DNA of 64,000 nucleotides, from assembly GCA_947095535.1 (NCBI GenBank), contig OX352773.1, positions 4,154,001 to 4,218,000 on the forward strand, in the 5' to 3' direction. Of this stretch, positions 49,372-60,687 are shown one piece after another. The notes beneath the pieces were generated by a model, which worked only from the letters and a program-made list of their open reading frames with translations, had not been told where the DNA came from and did no database searches. Both the position numbers and the translations under genes were made by a program. Origin of the DNA: Poecilobothrus nobilitatus (taxonomy: Eukaryota > Arthropoda > Insecta > Diptera > Dolichopodidae). Each line of letters starts with the position of its first letter. Position 1 is the first letter of the stretch.

Positions 49372-50545
49372 TACAGAAATAAAACAATTTCAAAATATTG
49401 AACGATATTGAAAAACGCAAAAAATTAAATATTATTATTGACTAAATTAACCTTTTTGATATGAAGGTACCTATATATAGTTGGCATACAATCGTCATGT
49501 CATTTTTCATTTTTGCCCACTCAAGATTTATTGTCGGAAAATATTGATTTTTATGATATTTTGTTTGTTTTTTACTTTTTTTAATATTGTTTTGTTGTAA
49601 ATTAATTACTTTATTTTGTTTTATTAAATTTTATTTTAAATATATCATATTATTTAGTTAAAATTAATGTAGGTTATGGTTTATATAGAGAATTTCAAAA
49701 ATTTAAAATAAATAAAAAAATAAGGTTTTACAAAAAAAAAGGATATTTATGAGTTAAAAGGACATAAAGGAGTCATTTGAGATAAAAATCCAATCTTCCT
49801 GGAGCAGTAGTTTGGATTTAATTGCGTGAAGTACACGTTCTGCACATTGTCCTAAAATATTGGTATGTTGTAATTTGAGTATACACCATATTTAAAGCTT
49901 TTTTAAAAGAATGTATTGAATTAGAATACAGTATTTAAATATATTCGGTAATTTCTATAAAGGAAAAAATTAAAAAAAAAATTTTTTTCACGAATAAAAG
50001 AAAAAAGTTTATTTTCTTGGTAAATTTAGATTCTAACGGTTAAAGTGTATCGAATTTTGGGGGGTTCCGGACACGTGTCCTTTTTTTCGTTAGGGTACAC
50101 ATCGTACGCATGCCCCCAAATCTTATTTTAAAATTGATAATTGCGCATATAAAAGTGAAGAATTTTGTAAATAGCAAAAAGCTGAAAGAGAAAAAAGGCC
50201 TTGAATGGCGTGTGGAAAAGACCTGCTTATTGAAACCGTACCGAAATGTAGACATATTACAAGGAACAACAACAACGTAATCGTAAAAACTAAAAGTCGA
50301 AATTCTGCTTAAGTTAAAAGTTGATAAATTCTCCGTGATATTATACTGCGATTATTATACTTTCATTATAGCTACTTGTAATGGTTCTCATTTTCTATAT
50401 ATGTACTCAACTTTGGCAGGAGCACTTCTGTGTTCATTGTTTTTGTAAATATATAAATAAAAATGTATTAAAAGAATCTTTATTCAAATCAATTAAAATA
50501 ATATAAGAATACGTTATAACTTTGTAAACAAAAAAAATATAAGAA
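49372..50545. other. spacer with the gene B polyadenylation signal
   Basis: AATAAA on the minus strand at 50479-50484 lies about 60 bp beyond the asteroid-like gene B stop. The rest has no supported gene. The open frame 50040-50255 (minus) is basic and aromatic but unrecognised. Confidence 0.5.
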
Positions 50546-52679
50546 CTAAAGTGCGTTGTTTATGTAAATTCGGTAATCGTTATATTGCTCTTCTAATGAT
50601 GAAATCATTTTTTTTTTTTTATCATAATTATTCCGCAAATATTGATAGTACATGCTGTCCAAGTTAATTAATGACTCAAAATTTTTTAATCCCAAATTTT
50701 GTACTGAATTAACCAATACCGTATATAACCTTGTAAATAAAAATGCAATTTTGGAATCTCTTGCATTAATATTATTAAAATCACATATACTAACGGATTG
50801 TTTTGCTTCAAAATTATGAGCGCAAGCAAATAAAATACAATCAGCTTCATTTTTGCTGATTTCTTTGTTCTGTAATGAAAAACAGAGAATCAAATTGTTT
50901 CTGGCTTAACTATTAAAAATTAAATTCGAAACATATCTTACTTCATATAAATACGTTATAGTTGCAACTGTTAAAACCATTTCATCCTTTATGTTTGATA
51001 TGATTTCTGTTGTAAAATATGTACACTTGGGTAAAATTTGCCAGCAAAACAATTTCAATTTTAATACATATAAATTATCACTTTTACTCGTTGGTATCAA
51101 AATAAACTCTTCAAGTGTTGGTAAATTATCTACAAAATAAAGCAAAAAATTTAATTTTTATACTTTACTCTTTTTCAATTTTCATACCACTTGGTAGTAT
51201 ACATTCTTCTTGAATTATTTGATACGGATCTTCATGTTTCAATTTAGTAATTACTGGTCTTGTAAAGTTTGCATCTTCCCTGCAAGCTTTTAGCATTGTA
51301 CCAATTTGACGTTGGAGAACAGGTTTAATTAGGTGATAAAACGGTTTAAAATCATTTTCGTTTAAATCACAGTAACATAGATATATATTCAAAGGCACAT
51401 TTGTTAAAACAGAGTATAAAAAACTAGAATTAGAAGCCTTGTTTAATAATGGAGAATCGTAAACCATTGGTTCATTTATCTAAAAAATATTCAAATTTTT
51501 CTTAATTACCGAATTGTATATTAAAAGCATATAAATTTTAATGAAAGAATATTTACATCATAGTAAAAACGTATGCTTTGCTCGAAATTTTGAACACCAA
51601 CCGTTATGTTCTCAGGTGTAAAAAACAATTTGATTAAATATTCTTTATCTACCTCTTTCATATCAGGTGGAAATGAAGATAATTTCCTTATAACTTTCGC
51701 TATTTGATTAAATTTATCAAATCCATATTGCCCAAACTTTTCTTCTACCATTTTTTTTTGAACAAAATCATTGCCACAAAGCGTTCCAAATAAAATCATT
51801 TGAGAGGATGATAATGAAAGATGCCGTCTTAATGAAATTCTGTTAAAACGAACTATTGAATATTTATTGAGATCCATATCTCTACCACTCCATAATTGCC
51901 AATCTCCGTCAAATATAAGAAAATCAGAATCATGCGATATTATTGCTAAGGCCTTATTCTTTTTGGCTTGATAGGCAATTTCTTGGTCGCCTTCTCTTGT
52001 TGAAGTAATAATAGTACAATATTTTTCAGCTATTAACTGAAAATTATAAAAAAATGGTTTTAAATCTGGTATATCTAATTTTTGCATTGAATTTAATATA
52101 TCAGAATCGCATTTCAACTTTTGAAGAATCTTCCATTCTCTTTTATATCTTTGAGTTCTTTTCTCTAAAACCGTTTTTAGTTTATCATTGTATAAAGAAC
52201 CATCTAAAACGCAAATAATATTCACACCCAATTGAGTCAATTTTTTTAAAGTTTCTTCAGTTCTAGTATTATATAAATCATAGCGACCACCGAACAACTT
52301 TTCCCTTTCACTGGTATAAATATGTTGATGAATTGATGCGACATCAACTATTATTACTGGTTTATCAACTTTAAATTCTCTAAAATAATTAAAATTTTAT
52401 ATCAAAAATTATTAATTAAATTTTAAAACTAAAATAATTTTGTAATTGTTTAGCTAAATCAAGTGTACATATATATATGTACATATCCATAATCCATATG
52501 CAAGTACATATACATATGTTTACTTTATGTAAAATTAACATTGAAAATAAAAACTTTTATGAATATGTATCAATTTTTTAATACTGTTTATGATGTTCTA
52601 TCTCCTCTCTAATATCAATTGTTTCAGTACCATCAGGACATTTTTTGAACATAAACTTTTGTAAAAGTTGAATACCCAT
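50546..52679 (-). CDS. asteroid-family XPG/FEN-fold nuclease, copy B
   Basis: Five coding exons on the minus strand (52679-52585, 52379-51557, 51479-51188, 51129-50942, 50869-50546) join in frame with GT-AG ends and give 573 residues, exactly the length of copy A. The start MGIQLLQKFM and the active-site set match: D44 (VIIVDVA), D91 (CVLDGS), D163 and E165 (EGDQEI), D182 and D184 (SHDSDF) and D236 (CGNDF, keeping the canonical GND). Sequence agreement with copy A is high in the nuclease core (FGGRYDLYN, STREGDQEI, ALAIISHD) and lower elsewhere. Four intron positions are shared with A; the intron A has after MVE is missing here. It lies in a transposon-rich stretch and is inverted relative to A. 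It is a likely structure-specific nuclease; the substrate is unknown. Confidence 0.85.
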
Positions 52680-53707
52680 TATTTAATTTGGATATGAATG
52701 AAAATTTGAAAAATGACCAAACGTCAATACTCAATAGTGCTATTTTACTTCTAATTCTAATAATTTCATCATAATCAAGTTATAAATGTATTATTGCATC
52801 AGAAAGTGTATTATTTATTTTGTTTATAAATAAATTATATAGCTATGTATATTAGGTTATATAGCTGCTACATCCAGTATCCACTCCCCATATATATAAT
52901 ATGAATTTATCATATTATACATATGCATATGTAATAAAATAATGATTAATATATAATATGTATATAATATGTACGTACGCATACTTACGTCGTACATTAT
53001 AGATATGTATGTAGGTAGATATGTATAATAAATGTAAATGCACGCACACATATCTAATGTTCTAATGAATCTATTCAACAATCGTTATTGTATATTTAAA
53101 TATGGTTAAAATATAATACAAATTACAATTTACTATAGTTGACTATACATTTATAAGACATTCCAAGTAGAACAAATTTTTTAGTATAGAAAATAAAAAT
53201 AAGGCTGTGGCGCAAGTAGTCGCGACATCTACTAATATGAAATTTATTCATCTTTTATTTTATACTAAATTCGTTTTTTAAATATACATAAATGCTTAAA
53301 TATAAATTTTAATTATAAACGTTTTTCATTCTTTTCTTTGATATAAAATTTAATCTTGAAAAAAAGTTTTCTAAATAAAATAAATTGGTACAGTACTAGT
53401 ACATTGTAACTCGTATTGCCAATTGCTATACTAGGATAGATATTAGATAATAATTAATAATTTGAATAGTGGTAATTTAATGTAAGTTTTTGTAGATTAT
53501 TTCTAATTAATAATTTTGTATATTAGTTTTAAATAAATTTTATTCATTCTAGTTATAATATATGTATGTATGTACATATATTACAAATCATTTACATGAA
53601 ATTTAAAAATGTATTACAATAAAACAATTTTTAAAATACAAAGAAAAGATTAGTTATATGTATGCTGTGCTGAATGTGTATAATACTGAATAAACGAAAA
53701 CGAGAAT
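52680..53707. other. upstream region of asteroid-like gene B
   Basis: AT-rich spacer with CATATGTA-type runs (52900-53060). No core promoter or gene can be assigned. Confidence 0.45.
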
Positions 53708-54893
53708 GGGTCATTCCACACGGGTAGTGTCCTCTTTCGTCATTTTTTACTTTTACCTTCGTTCCATACCCTCTTGCCTATAAACTAAATTTGTGGTGGG
53801 GATTTTTAGGAGTAATTTTTTAAACCAAAATTTTAGAGTTTAAAAATTTAGTCCACTAACACAAACAAAAACTCAAATAAAAATTTTTATGAGGGTCAAA
53901 AAAATTTTATGTGTACATACGTTTCATTCTCGTTTGGAAAATTAAAGAAAAAAGTTTTTGAAACGGTCGCAGCAAATTTTTAAAAAAGTAAAGTGATTTT
54001 CGATCTTTCACTTGATGAAATTATTAAAATATATTCTATTGACAAAAAGAAATTATGTGCACAGTACAGAGTTTATTCTATTTCTAGGTACATACATATA
54101 TAATATATATTATTTAAAAATTTCAGGCAAAAAAATCTTATGTTACTTAAATACAAAAAAAAAATTTATTTGTTTTATGCGTGCTTTTTTTTTATATTTA
54201 TTATCTACCTCTCGCAACAAATTTTGTTTTAAAATGAAATATTTACACACACATATAAAAGTAACGACTATCGAGAGGAACAGTGTGGAAATAAAAAAAA
54301 GAGGAAAGTAGTCACGAAACGAAAGAGGACACTACTCGTCTGGAAAGGCCCGTTAGGAGTAATTTTTTAAACCAAAATTTTAGAGTTTAAAAATTTAGTC
54401 AACTAACACAAACAAAAACTCAAATAAAAATTTTTATGAGGGTCAAAAAATTTTTAGTGTCCATACGTTTCATTCTCGTTTGGAAAATTAAAGAAAAAAG
54501 TTTTTGAAATGGTCGTACCATATTTTTAAAAAAATGAAGTGATTTTTGATCTTTCACTTGATGAAATTATTAAAATATATTCTATTGACAAAAAGAAATT
54601 ATGTACACAGTACAGTTTATTCTATTTCTAGGTATATAATAAATATTATTTAAAAATTTCAGGTAAAAAAATCTTATGTTACTTAAATACAAAAAAAAAA
54701 TTTTTTTATTTGTTTTATGCATGTATTTTTGTTTTTATATTTATTATATACCTCTCGCAACAAATTTTGTTTTAAAATGAAATATTTACACACATATATA
54801 GAAGTAACGACTATCTAGAGGAACAGTGTGGAAATAAAAAAAAAGGAAAGTGATCACGAAACGAAAGAGAGCACTAATCGTGTGGAATGGCCC
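53708..54893. mobile_element. TIR transposon-like element with 547-bp internal tandem duplication
   Basis: The left end GGGTCATTCCACACG is the inverted match of the right end CGTGTGGAATGGCCC; AAT flanks both sides (53705-53707 and 54894-54896). The interior is two direct copies of a 547-bp unit (about 53808-54353 and 54355-54893) that are nearly identical, each containing GGAGTAATTTTTTAAACC, CATACGTTTCATTCTCGTTT and ACGAAAGAG, and each ending in a right-terminus-like sequence (GTCTGGAAAGGCCC in the first, GTGTGGAATGGCCC in the second). The 99-codon frame at 54012-54311 is not conserved as an open frame in the second unit and is not considered a gene. A diverged piece of the same family lies at 58505-58590. 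The superfamily is undetermined. Confidence 0.8.
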
Positions 54894-55094
54894 AATTAGC
54901 TGTTAAATTTACAATATGCTACTAGTCAGATTAATTGTATGGTTTTTATTTTTTAAACATATACATACATGAGATTTCTTGAGTTGTGACAGACAATTTG
55001 TATATTTAAGAATTTTTATTTTTGCAAAATAAGCTAAGGAGTAGATATAGTATGTGTTATTTAGAATGATTAATTTAACAATAATTCGCCGTTT

Positions 55095-55180
55095 CAATTG
55101 AAGTAAACTATATTAACTTCAATCATTCTTCATACATATATAGTTAATACATATATGGTTAATATAGTTTACTTGAATTG
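55095..55180. repeat. long inverted repeat (23-bp arms)
   Basis: AAGTAAACTATATTAAC (55101-55117) is the perfect reverse complement of 55158-55174. The match extends outward through CAATT with one mismatch to give 23-bp arms around a 40-nt spacer. It could form a stable hairpin and may be a foldback element tip. Confidence 0.85.
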
Positions 55181-55357
55181 TTTACTTAATTTATGTATTC
55201 ATTTTTTTATTAAAACTACTAGGGTGTTGTTTATATGAAATTTTTGATTACTCTACAGTTTACATTTAATGTAATATAATGAGTAAATAAATATAAATTA
55301 ACTAATTTTTAATGTTATCAAATGTTAATGTTAAGAAAAAGTAAAATTTTTGAATAT

Positions 55358-55520
55358 ATTTTACTTTAGGTACATTGTCCAATTGCTTTGAAATTACATT
55401 GACAATTACATTGTCCAATTGCTTAGAACATGATTTTTGGTGATAAGGTCATTTAAAGGTCAAATAGATTATTTTAAAAATTTTCTAATATTTTGCAGTA
55501 ATTCACTTAAACCGTTATAT
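55358..55520 (+). repeat. dispersed repeat, copy 2 (partner at 3671-3850)
   Basis: It is in the same orientation and largely the same sequence as 3671-3850, from ACTTTAGGTACATT to CAGTAATTCACTTAAAC. Here the CATTGTCCAATTGCTT piece is duplicated locally. Downstream (55520-55650) comes a patch with GGACACCGTGTTTGAGATAC that the other copy lacks. Confidence 0.7.
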
Positions 55521-56025
55521 TTTTCGTCTACGATAGTATACAGACACCATTTTGTACAGTATTGTAGAGCCTAACACTATCTTTAATATACATCTTGTTT
55601 CATCTTAATCGGACACCGTGTTTGAGATACAGTTTCAAGTGGAAATTTTGATAAAAAAAAAAATTGCAAACTTTCAAAAAAACCAATATATGTACATGTA
55701 AAATTTTCAAAGACACCCTATATTATTATTATGCCGTTAGAATCTTCACACCCTTTTCAACGGTGTACAATAAGTATGGTATGTGTTGGCTAATAGTCCC
55801 ACCAGAAGACGCAAACGCGAAATTGAAAAAACAATTTAATTCTTCATTTCTTTTACATTTATTTTGCCTTTTTGTTTTCTTGTTGAAATAGTACATACAT
55901 ATTATGTAAAATTGATGAGGTAAACACCAGAAAATATAAGAAAAGTAAATGAAAAAACTCAGGAAAGTAAAGTATATCCAAATTTTTACTTTATGAAAAA
56001 CTACAGTAAATTTAAATTATTTATA

Positions 56026-56147
56026 AAATGTGATCTAATCATAAATTTATTAAGATAGGATTTTTTTTATTCGTTTTAATGTGATCTATTCGTAAATGTG
56101 ATCTAATCATAAATTTATTAAGATAGGATTTTTTTTATTCGTTTTAA
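56026..56147 (+). repeat. direct tandem repeat, 68-bp period
   Basis: A 54-bp segment beginning AAATGTGATCTAATCATAAA and ending TTATTCGTTTTAA occurs at 56026-56079 and again unchanged at 56094-56147. The perfect identity indicates a recent duplication or an assembly effect. Confidence 0.9.
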
Positions 56148-56759
56148 AATGTAATATAAATAGTAATATAGTATAAATTAAACCTTTCAAACCTCAAAAA
56201 ATTTACTTAGTAAGCTAAGAATAAGTTTCCCATAATGCATAATTAATTATATTATAGATATAGATACATACATATGTATGTATGTCCATATATGAATGTA
56301 TTTCTTTTTAGATCGCTGAATTCTTATAATTATTTTTTAATATTAAGTAGGTGGGTGTCCAGTAACTAACTAGTTATTTTTAAAAACTTTAAGTAAAACC
56401 TGTGGTAAAACCTAGAATTACATACATACGTATACATATTATATGCATTTAAAAACTTACTGTAGTTTTTTATATCTAAAAAAATTTTTTTGTTTCTTAC
56501 AAGTTACAACCATAGATTGAGAAAACAAAAAATATCCCCATTTCAAATTTTCTTTATGTATATGCATATATAAAAAGAAGTGCTCGGGTTAAACTGGTTA
56601 TCATACTGTATTTTATTGACAAATAAATTTAAATAAATAATAAAAGTTATAAAGTTTTTACTAATTTGCAAAATATTAAAAGTTACTAGTTGGTTGAAAA
56701 GAAGAAAACATAGGTTATGAAAATTACTTTTACAGAAATTTCTGTTTCCTCAAAAAACT

Positions 56760-56820
56760 CTTACGACCTGTACAGGGAGTCGAATCTACGAGGACACATT
56801 CCAAAAGCACCTTCGGCCTC
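56760..56820 (-). mobile_element. tRNA-derived SINE, shortened copy
   Basis: On the minus strand it reads GCCGAAGGTGC...GATTCGACTCCC (B-box-like, plus-strand 56775-56786) then TGTACAGGTCGTAAG, matching the 3' half of the SINE at 15652-15731. The A-box half is missing or diverged. It directly follows the last recognisable polymerase codons of the Polinton remnant, suggesting insertion into or beside it. Confidence 0.65.
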
Positions 56821-56839
56821 TATCTTTTTATACAGGATC

Positions 56840-58063
56840 ATGAGTTGACTACAATAGTTTCCTCATTGATTGGTAAAATATTACATATTTATAATGCAGG
56901 ATTTGTTAACATTTCATAAAATTCCGGTAGATTATTTACAATGGAGGTTTTTTGAAGATTTTCTCGCTGCCCAAGTTTTTCACAAAATGAATTTAATATC
57001 AACGTAGCAAGAGATCTTAAACCACAATTACTATCTATTTCCGCGTACTCTAATTTAATATTTTCTTTTAAAAAGATCCTCAATGTATTTCTCTTTATCT
57101 TCTTGTGTTAAGCACTTACTTGGCCAACCTGAAGCTTGTTGCTTCATTTAAAAAAATTTATTCATCATTTTTGTGAATAGACCATCTATTTTCATTTCTT
57201 TATTATATTGACGAACTTTATAACCACATATTTCATAAACTTCTAATAAATTATAACCCTTTTCAAGAGTTTTAACCACTTCATCTGTAACCCACGTTCC
57301 AAGTAAAGCTCTTTCATCGTTGGTATGTTGACAAATTGCTTCTTGAAATTTTAATTTACTACATGTACGACATAGTAAAAACATCAGTTTATTATTTGTT
57401 TTGTTGGTAATACAAGATTCAACAAACCTTCAGGTCAGATCTAATTCAAGACATTGAGGGTTACCGACATATAATTTGGGTGTCTCGTTGGAAATTTTCC
57501 ATACTTACAAACCCATGGATACAGGAAGCATACATCTATGTATTTAATTTTTTAATCCTCCTTACACTTGTAATAAGAATATACATCAACCACTGTAAAA
57601 GGCGTCTCTTGAGTTTAAAGGTGAGCACTGTGTCAAGGGATGAGTATTTAAATATTTGTTTGCTGATTATTTAATTGTCTTTCAAAGTCACAAGCCCTAC
57701 AACTCTACAACTTCATAACCAAGTTGCCTTAATCTTTTACTTTTTGCTATGGTTCTTTCATATCTACGATTTAGTGTATAATTCGGGTCATCATGTAACG
57801 GTTTATCAAGGTTAATGGTTATGTCGTAAGCAAATAGTATGTCCATGATAGTAACAAAATTCAAAAATCTGTCTGCTTTCTTCACAATAACCATCGACTT
57901 TAACTCCGGAAATCATAGCTTCTTTTTCTTCCGCCGCATGTTGAATATTGATATTTCTCATATTCGCTTTCCAAATTACCAATTGTATTGTATCTTTTGA
58001 TTGATTATCGGCATATCTATATCCCTTTTCTGGTATTACATATTGCAATGGTATCCACTTCAA
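56840..58063 (-). pseudogene. Polinton/Maverick-type protein-primed DNA polymerase B remnant
   Basis: Successive minus-strand frames carry, in polymerase order: VKVDGYCEE near 57905, then LRQLGYEVVEL ending at 57697, LLCRTCSK and LLGTWVTDEV within 57384-57148, QASGWPSKCL near 57130, and GLRSLATLILNSFCEKLGQR within 57083-56889, followed by a short ILPINEE segment near 56870. These are characteristic of the family-B polymerases of Polinton/Maverick virus-like transposons. At least three frameshifts and several stops separate the pieces, a poorly conserved gap lies between 57385 and 57697, and the N-terminal exonuclease region and C-terminal polymerase motifs are missing. No other Polinton genes (integrase, ATPase, capsid) were found nearby. 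It is a dead fragment. Confidence 0.75.
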
Positions 58064-60174
58064 GAAAATTACATTTCATGTAGTATAAGAAAATAAATAT
58101 TATTATTAAGAAAATAATTTATTCATTAATATTCAGCCAGCTTTCAATGAAGTCAATAAAGCTTTCAATGAATTAAAAATGTTTCATTTTTTACTTTTTT
58201 TCTTTTGTACATTCATATACGCAATGATACCAACAAAAACTGTTGTGGAATAGTTAATTAGACGGTTGGTAAGATTTATTAAAAATGAAATATATAAAAA
58301 AAATGATTAAGTTCGATTTATTTCTGTGGCGTCTAAAAAAACAAAATAGTGCAATAGTAGTGCAATATTTTCACTTAGTTGTTTCTTAAAAATCAAAATT
58401 GACAGAAAATAGTTAAAATATTTTCTATATTGCCTATCCATGATCTTTGCTAGTTTTCACGGGTCGTTAAGAATATGCCTTTTTTTAAATTTATCAATTT
58501 AGCATGCGTTTCATGCCGTCTTACCTACAAATTAATTTTGTGGAGGAGATTGTCCGTCAAGAGAATTTTCAACTAAAATTCTAGCGCTAGCCCTGATTTC
58601 TGAATGCTGTAACTGGTACCATATTCCCAAACGAATACATAGATAATAACAAATAACAATTCTCAGTAGTAAAAAAATTGTTTTATGAATTGTTCTGCTT
58701 GATTTATTCTTGTTTTAAATAACAAAAAGAAAAAAATTGGAAAAAAAATTGGGGCATGTATACGACGTGTAACCCAGCAAAAAACAGGCCTAAAACACCC
58801 CAAAACTGTCCCAAATTAGATAGTCGTTCACCGTTAAAATCAATAAATTTACCGAAAAAATAAACTTTTTTGCATTATTTTTAGCGAAAAAAAATATTTA
58901 AAATTTTTCTCATACAAAAATAACTTTTTTGGTATAAAAATAATGGTCATTTGGTCAATAACATTTTGACGTTTTAATCCATTCTTATTATCTTTATATA
59001 ATCTTCATCTTATAATCTAACGAAAAAATTGCCATTGTACAATTTATCTACAAATCAAAATGAAATGTTTAAATAATAAAAAAAAAAGGGTTAAACACAA
59101 AATATTTAGGTAATTGCAGATAATTCAAATTTACATAAAATAAAAAATTATTGACATATTTATATTAAAAACGTAAATAAATGAATTTTAACTTTTTTAA
59201 ATAATAAACTAAACATATTTTATCATTAATTTCAACGTTTATTTGATTCTAAACGTAAATCTTAACATTTTTAATAATTTCTATATGTAAATGCAAAATT
59301 ATAATTTTATACAAAAAATTTAAATTTTGACAGTTTTATATTGAAAATTTAAAAAAATAAATTTTCAGATAATACCTATGTGATAATATTTATTGTGATA
59401 TTTTTTTTTTTGTTATTTGTTAGTTTTAAAAACTAACAAAGTTATATTTGTTTTTACTTTTTAGTTTGTTTTTATACTTTGCTATGTTGTTTTGATAATT
59501 TTTTTTGTTATTATTTATTATATTTTTGTTTTTCGTTTTTCTATTGTTTTCTCTTGAAAAAATTTGTATGCACTTTTGTCTTACAGATGTGTGCACTAGG
59601 CGTACTTGGGATATCCACGTAAAAACAACGCTACATATTCCCTACCTCATAGGTGGTGTGGAAATGAGAATAATTTTAATATGTAACATATTTAAATATT
59701 TATTTTTTATGTATATTTAGTTTATTTTATTAATAATAGTAATTTTTTTTAAATTAAAATTTTCTAACTTAATTTCTAGCACAAAATTCTTGATAAAATT
59801 GGTTTTGCAAATTTTTGTATTTCCCATACTGTATCAAAAAGTACTCTCATTTAAGTTTTGTTAAGAAGCTTCAACCGTGGGAAAATAAATGGAGGTATTT
59901 TTTTTAAAACATAATTTTTTAATTAAAACATTTAAATATTTTAAATTTGAATACATCAAAAGATGCATTAAAGATGAAATGTTATGGTGGCCTTTAGAAG
60001 AATTTTGAAAAAATGATTATTGTTTGAGTTATTAAGGTTTATGCTTTACCACTATTTCTTTTTTTACTATTTCCATAAGAATACGTGTAAATTTTTAAGA
60101 AAGCTTTACCACTATTTCAAAGCTCTCTCTCTATGTCAGGGCCTGTGAAAACAATATTGTAGGTTATGGTAAAA
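58064..60174. other. gene-free stretch with a diverged transposon piece
   Basis: 58505-58590 (CATGCCGTCTTACCTACAAA, TTTTGTGGAGGAGATT, AACTAAAATTCTAG) resembles 53760-53840 of the TIR element. 59840-60110 shares TTGAGTTATT and CCATAAGAATACGTGTAAAT (one change) with 62270-62450, a loosely conserved dispersed repeat. The open frame 59505-59720 is low-complexity. Confidence 0.5.
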
Positions 60175-60242
60175 CCATAGATATATTAACTAATTAGTAA
60201 TATATTATATTAATTAGTATAATATTAGTAATATATCTATGG
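60175..60242. repeat. inverted repeat (14-bp arms)
   Basis: CCATAGATATATTA (60175-60188) is the exact reverse complement of 60229-60242. The interval contains further inverted TAATTAGTA words, and the flanks carry TATGGTAAAACCATA-type palindromes on both sides. Confidence 0.8.
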
Positions 60243-60301
60243 GTAAAACCATAAACTACATAAACTATCAAGACAGGAACTGAAGAGAACGAAAGCTCAA
60301 T

Positions 60302-60359
60302 TTACCCCACTATTTACATTGGCTCTTATGGGAAAAGTAAAAGCTAAATAGTGGGGTAA
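60302..60359. repeat. inverted repeat (15-bp perfect arms)
   Basis: TTACCCCACTATTTA (60302-60316) pairs exactly with 60345-60359 around 28 nt. A third half-copy, CCCCACTATTTA, lies at about 62592, in a region otherwise similar to 59840-60110, so the motif is probably part of a dispersed element. Confidence 0.85.
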
Positions 60360-60687
60360 CTTTAAATCTTTAATAACTTCTAAAATAGACATTTTTTTCA
60401 AAAAATTTCTAAGTAAACTTTAAAATTCATAATTTTTTACACTATCTGAATACAAAAAAAATTGAATTTAAAATTTTTTTATTTATAAAAACGTTGATAA
60501 AGCACAGTCTACCAGAATTTTGTAAAATTTTTTCATTTTTTTCCTAAAGCTTAAAGCTCTTTAAAGAGAGCAATAATTTGGTACAGTAATAGCACAAAAA
60601 AAGTGAGCGAATTAAATTGAAAAATTGATATGCTATTTATTTCGTGTGCATATAGTAGATCTGTATATGAATAATATGTATTTAAGT

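Noticed and set aside
54012..54311. 99-codon frame as a transposase of the TIR element
   Set aside because: The corresponding part of the second 547-bp unit is not open, and no DDE/D or zinc-finger motif is visible.
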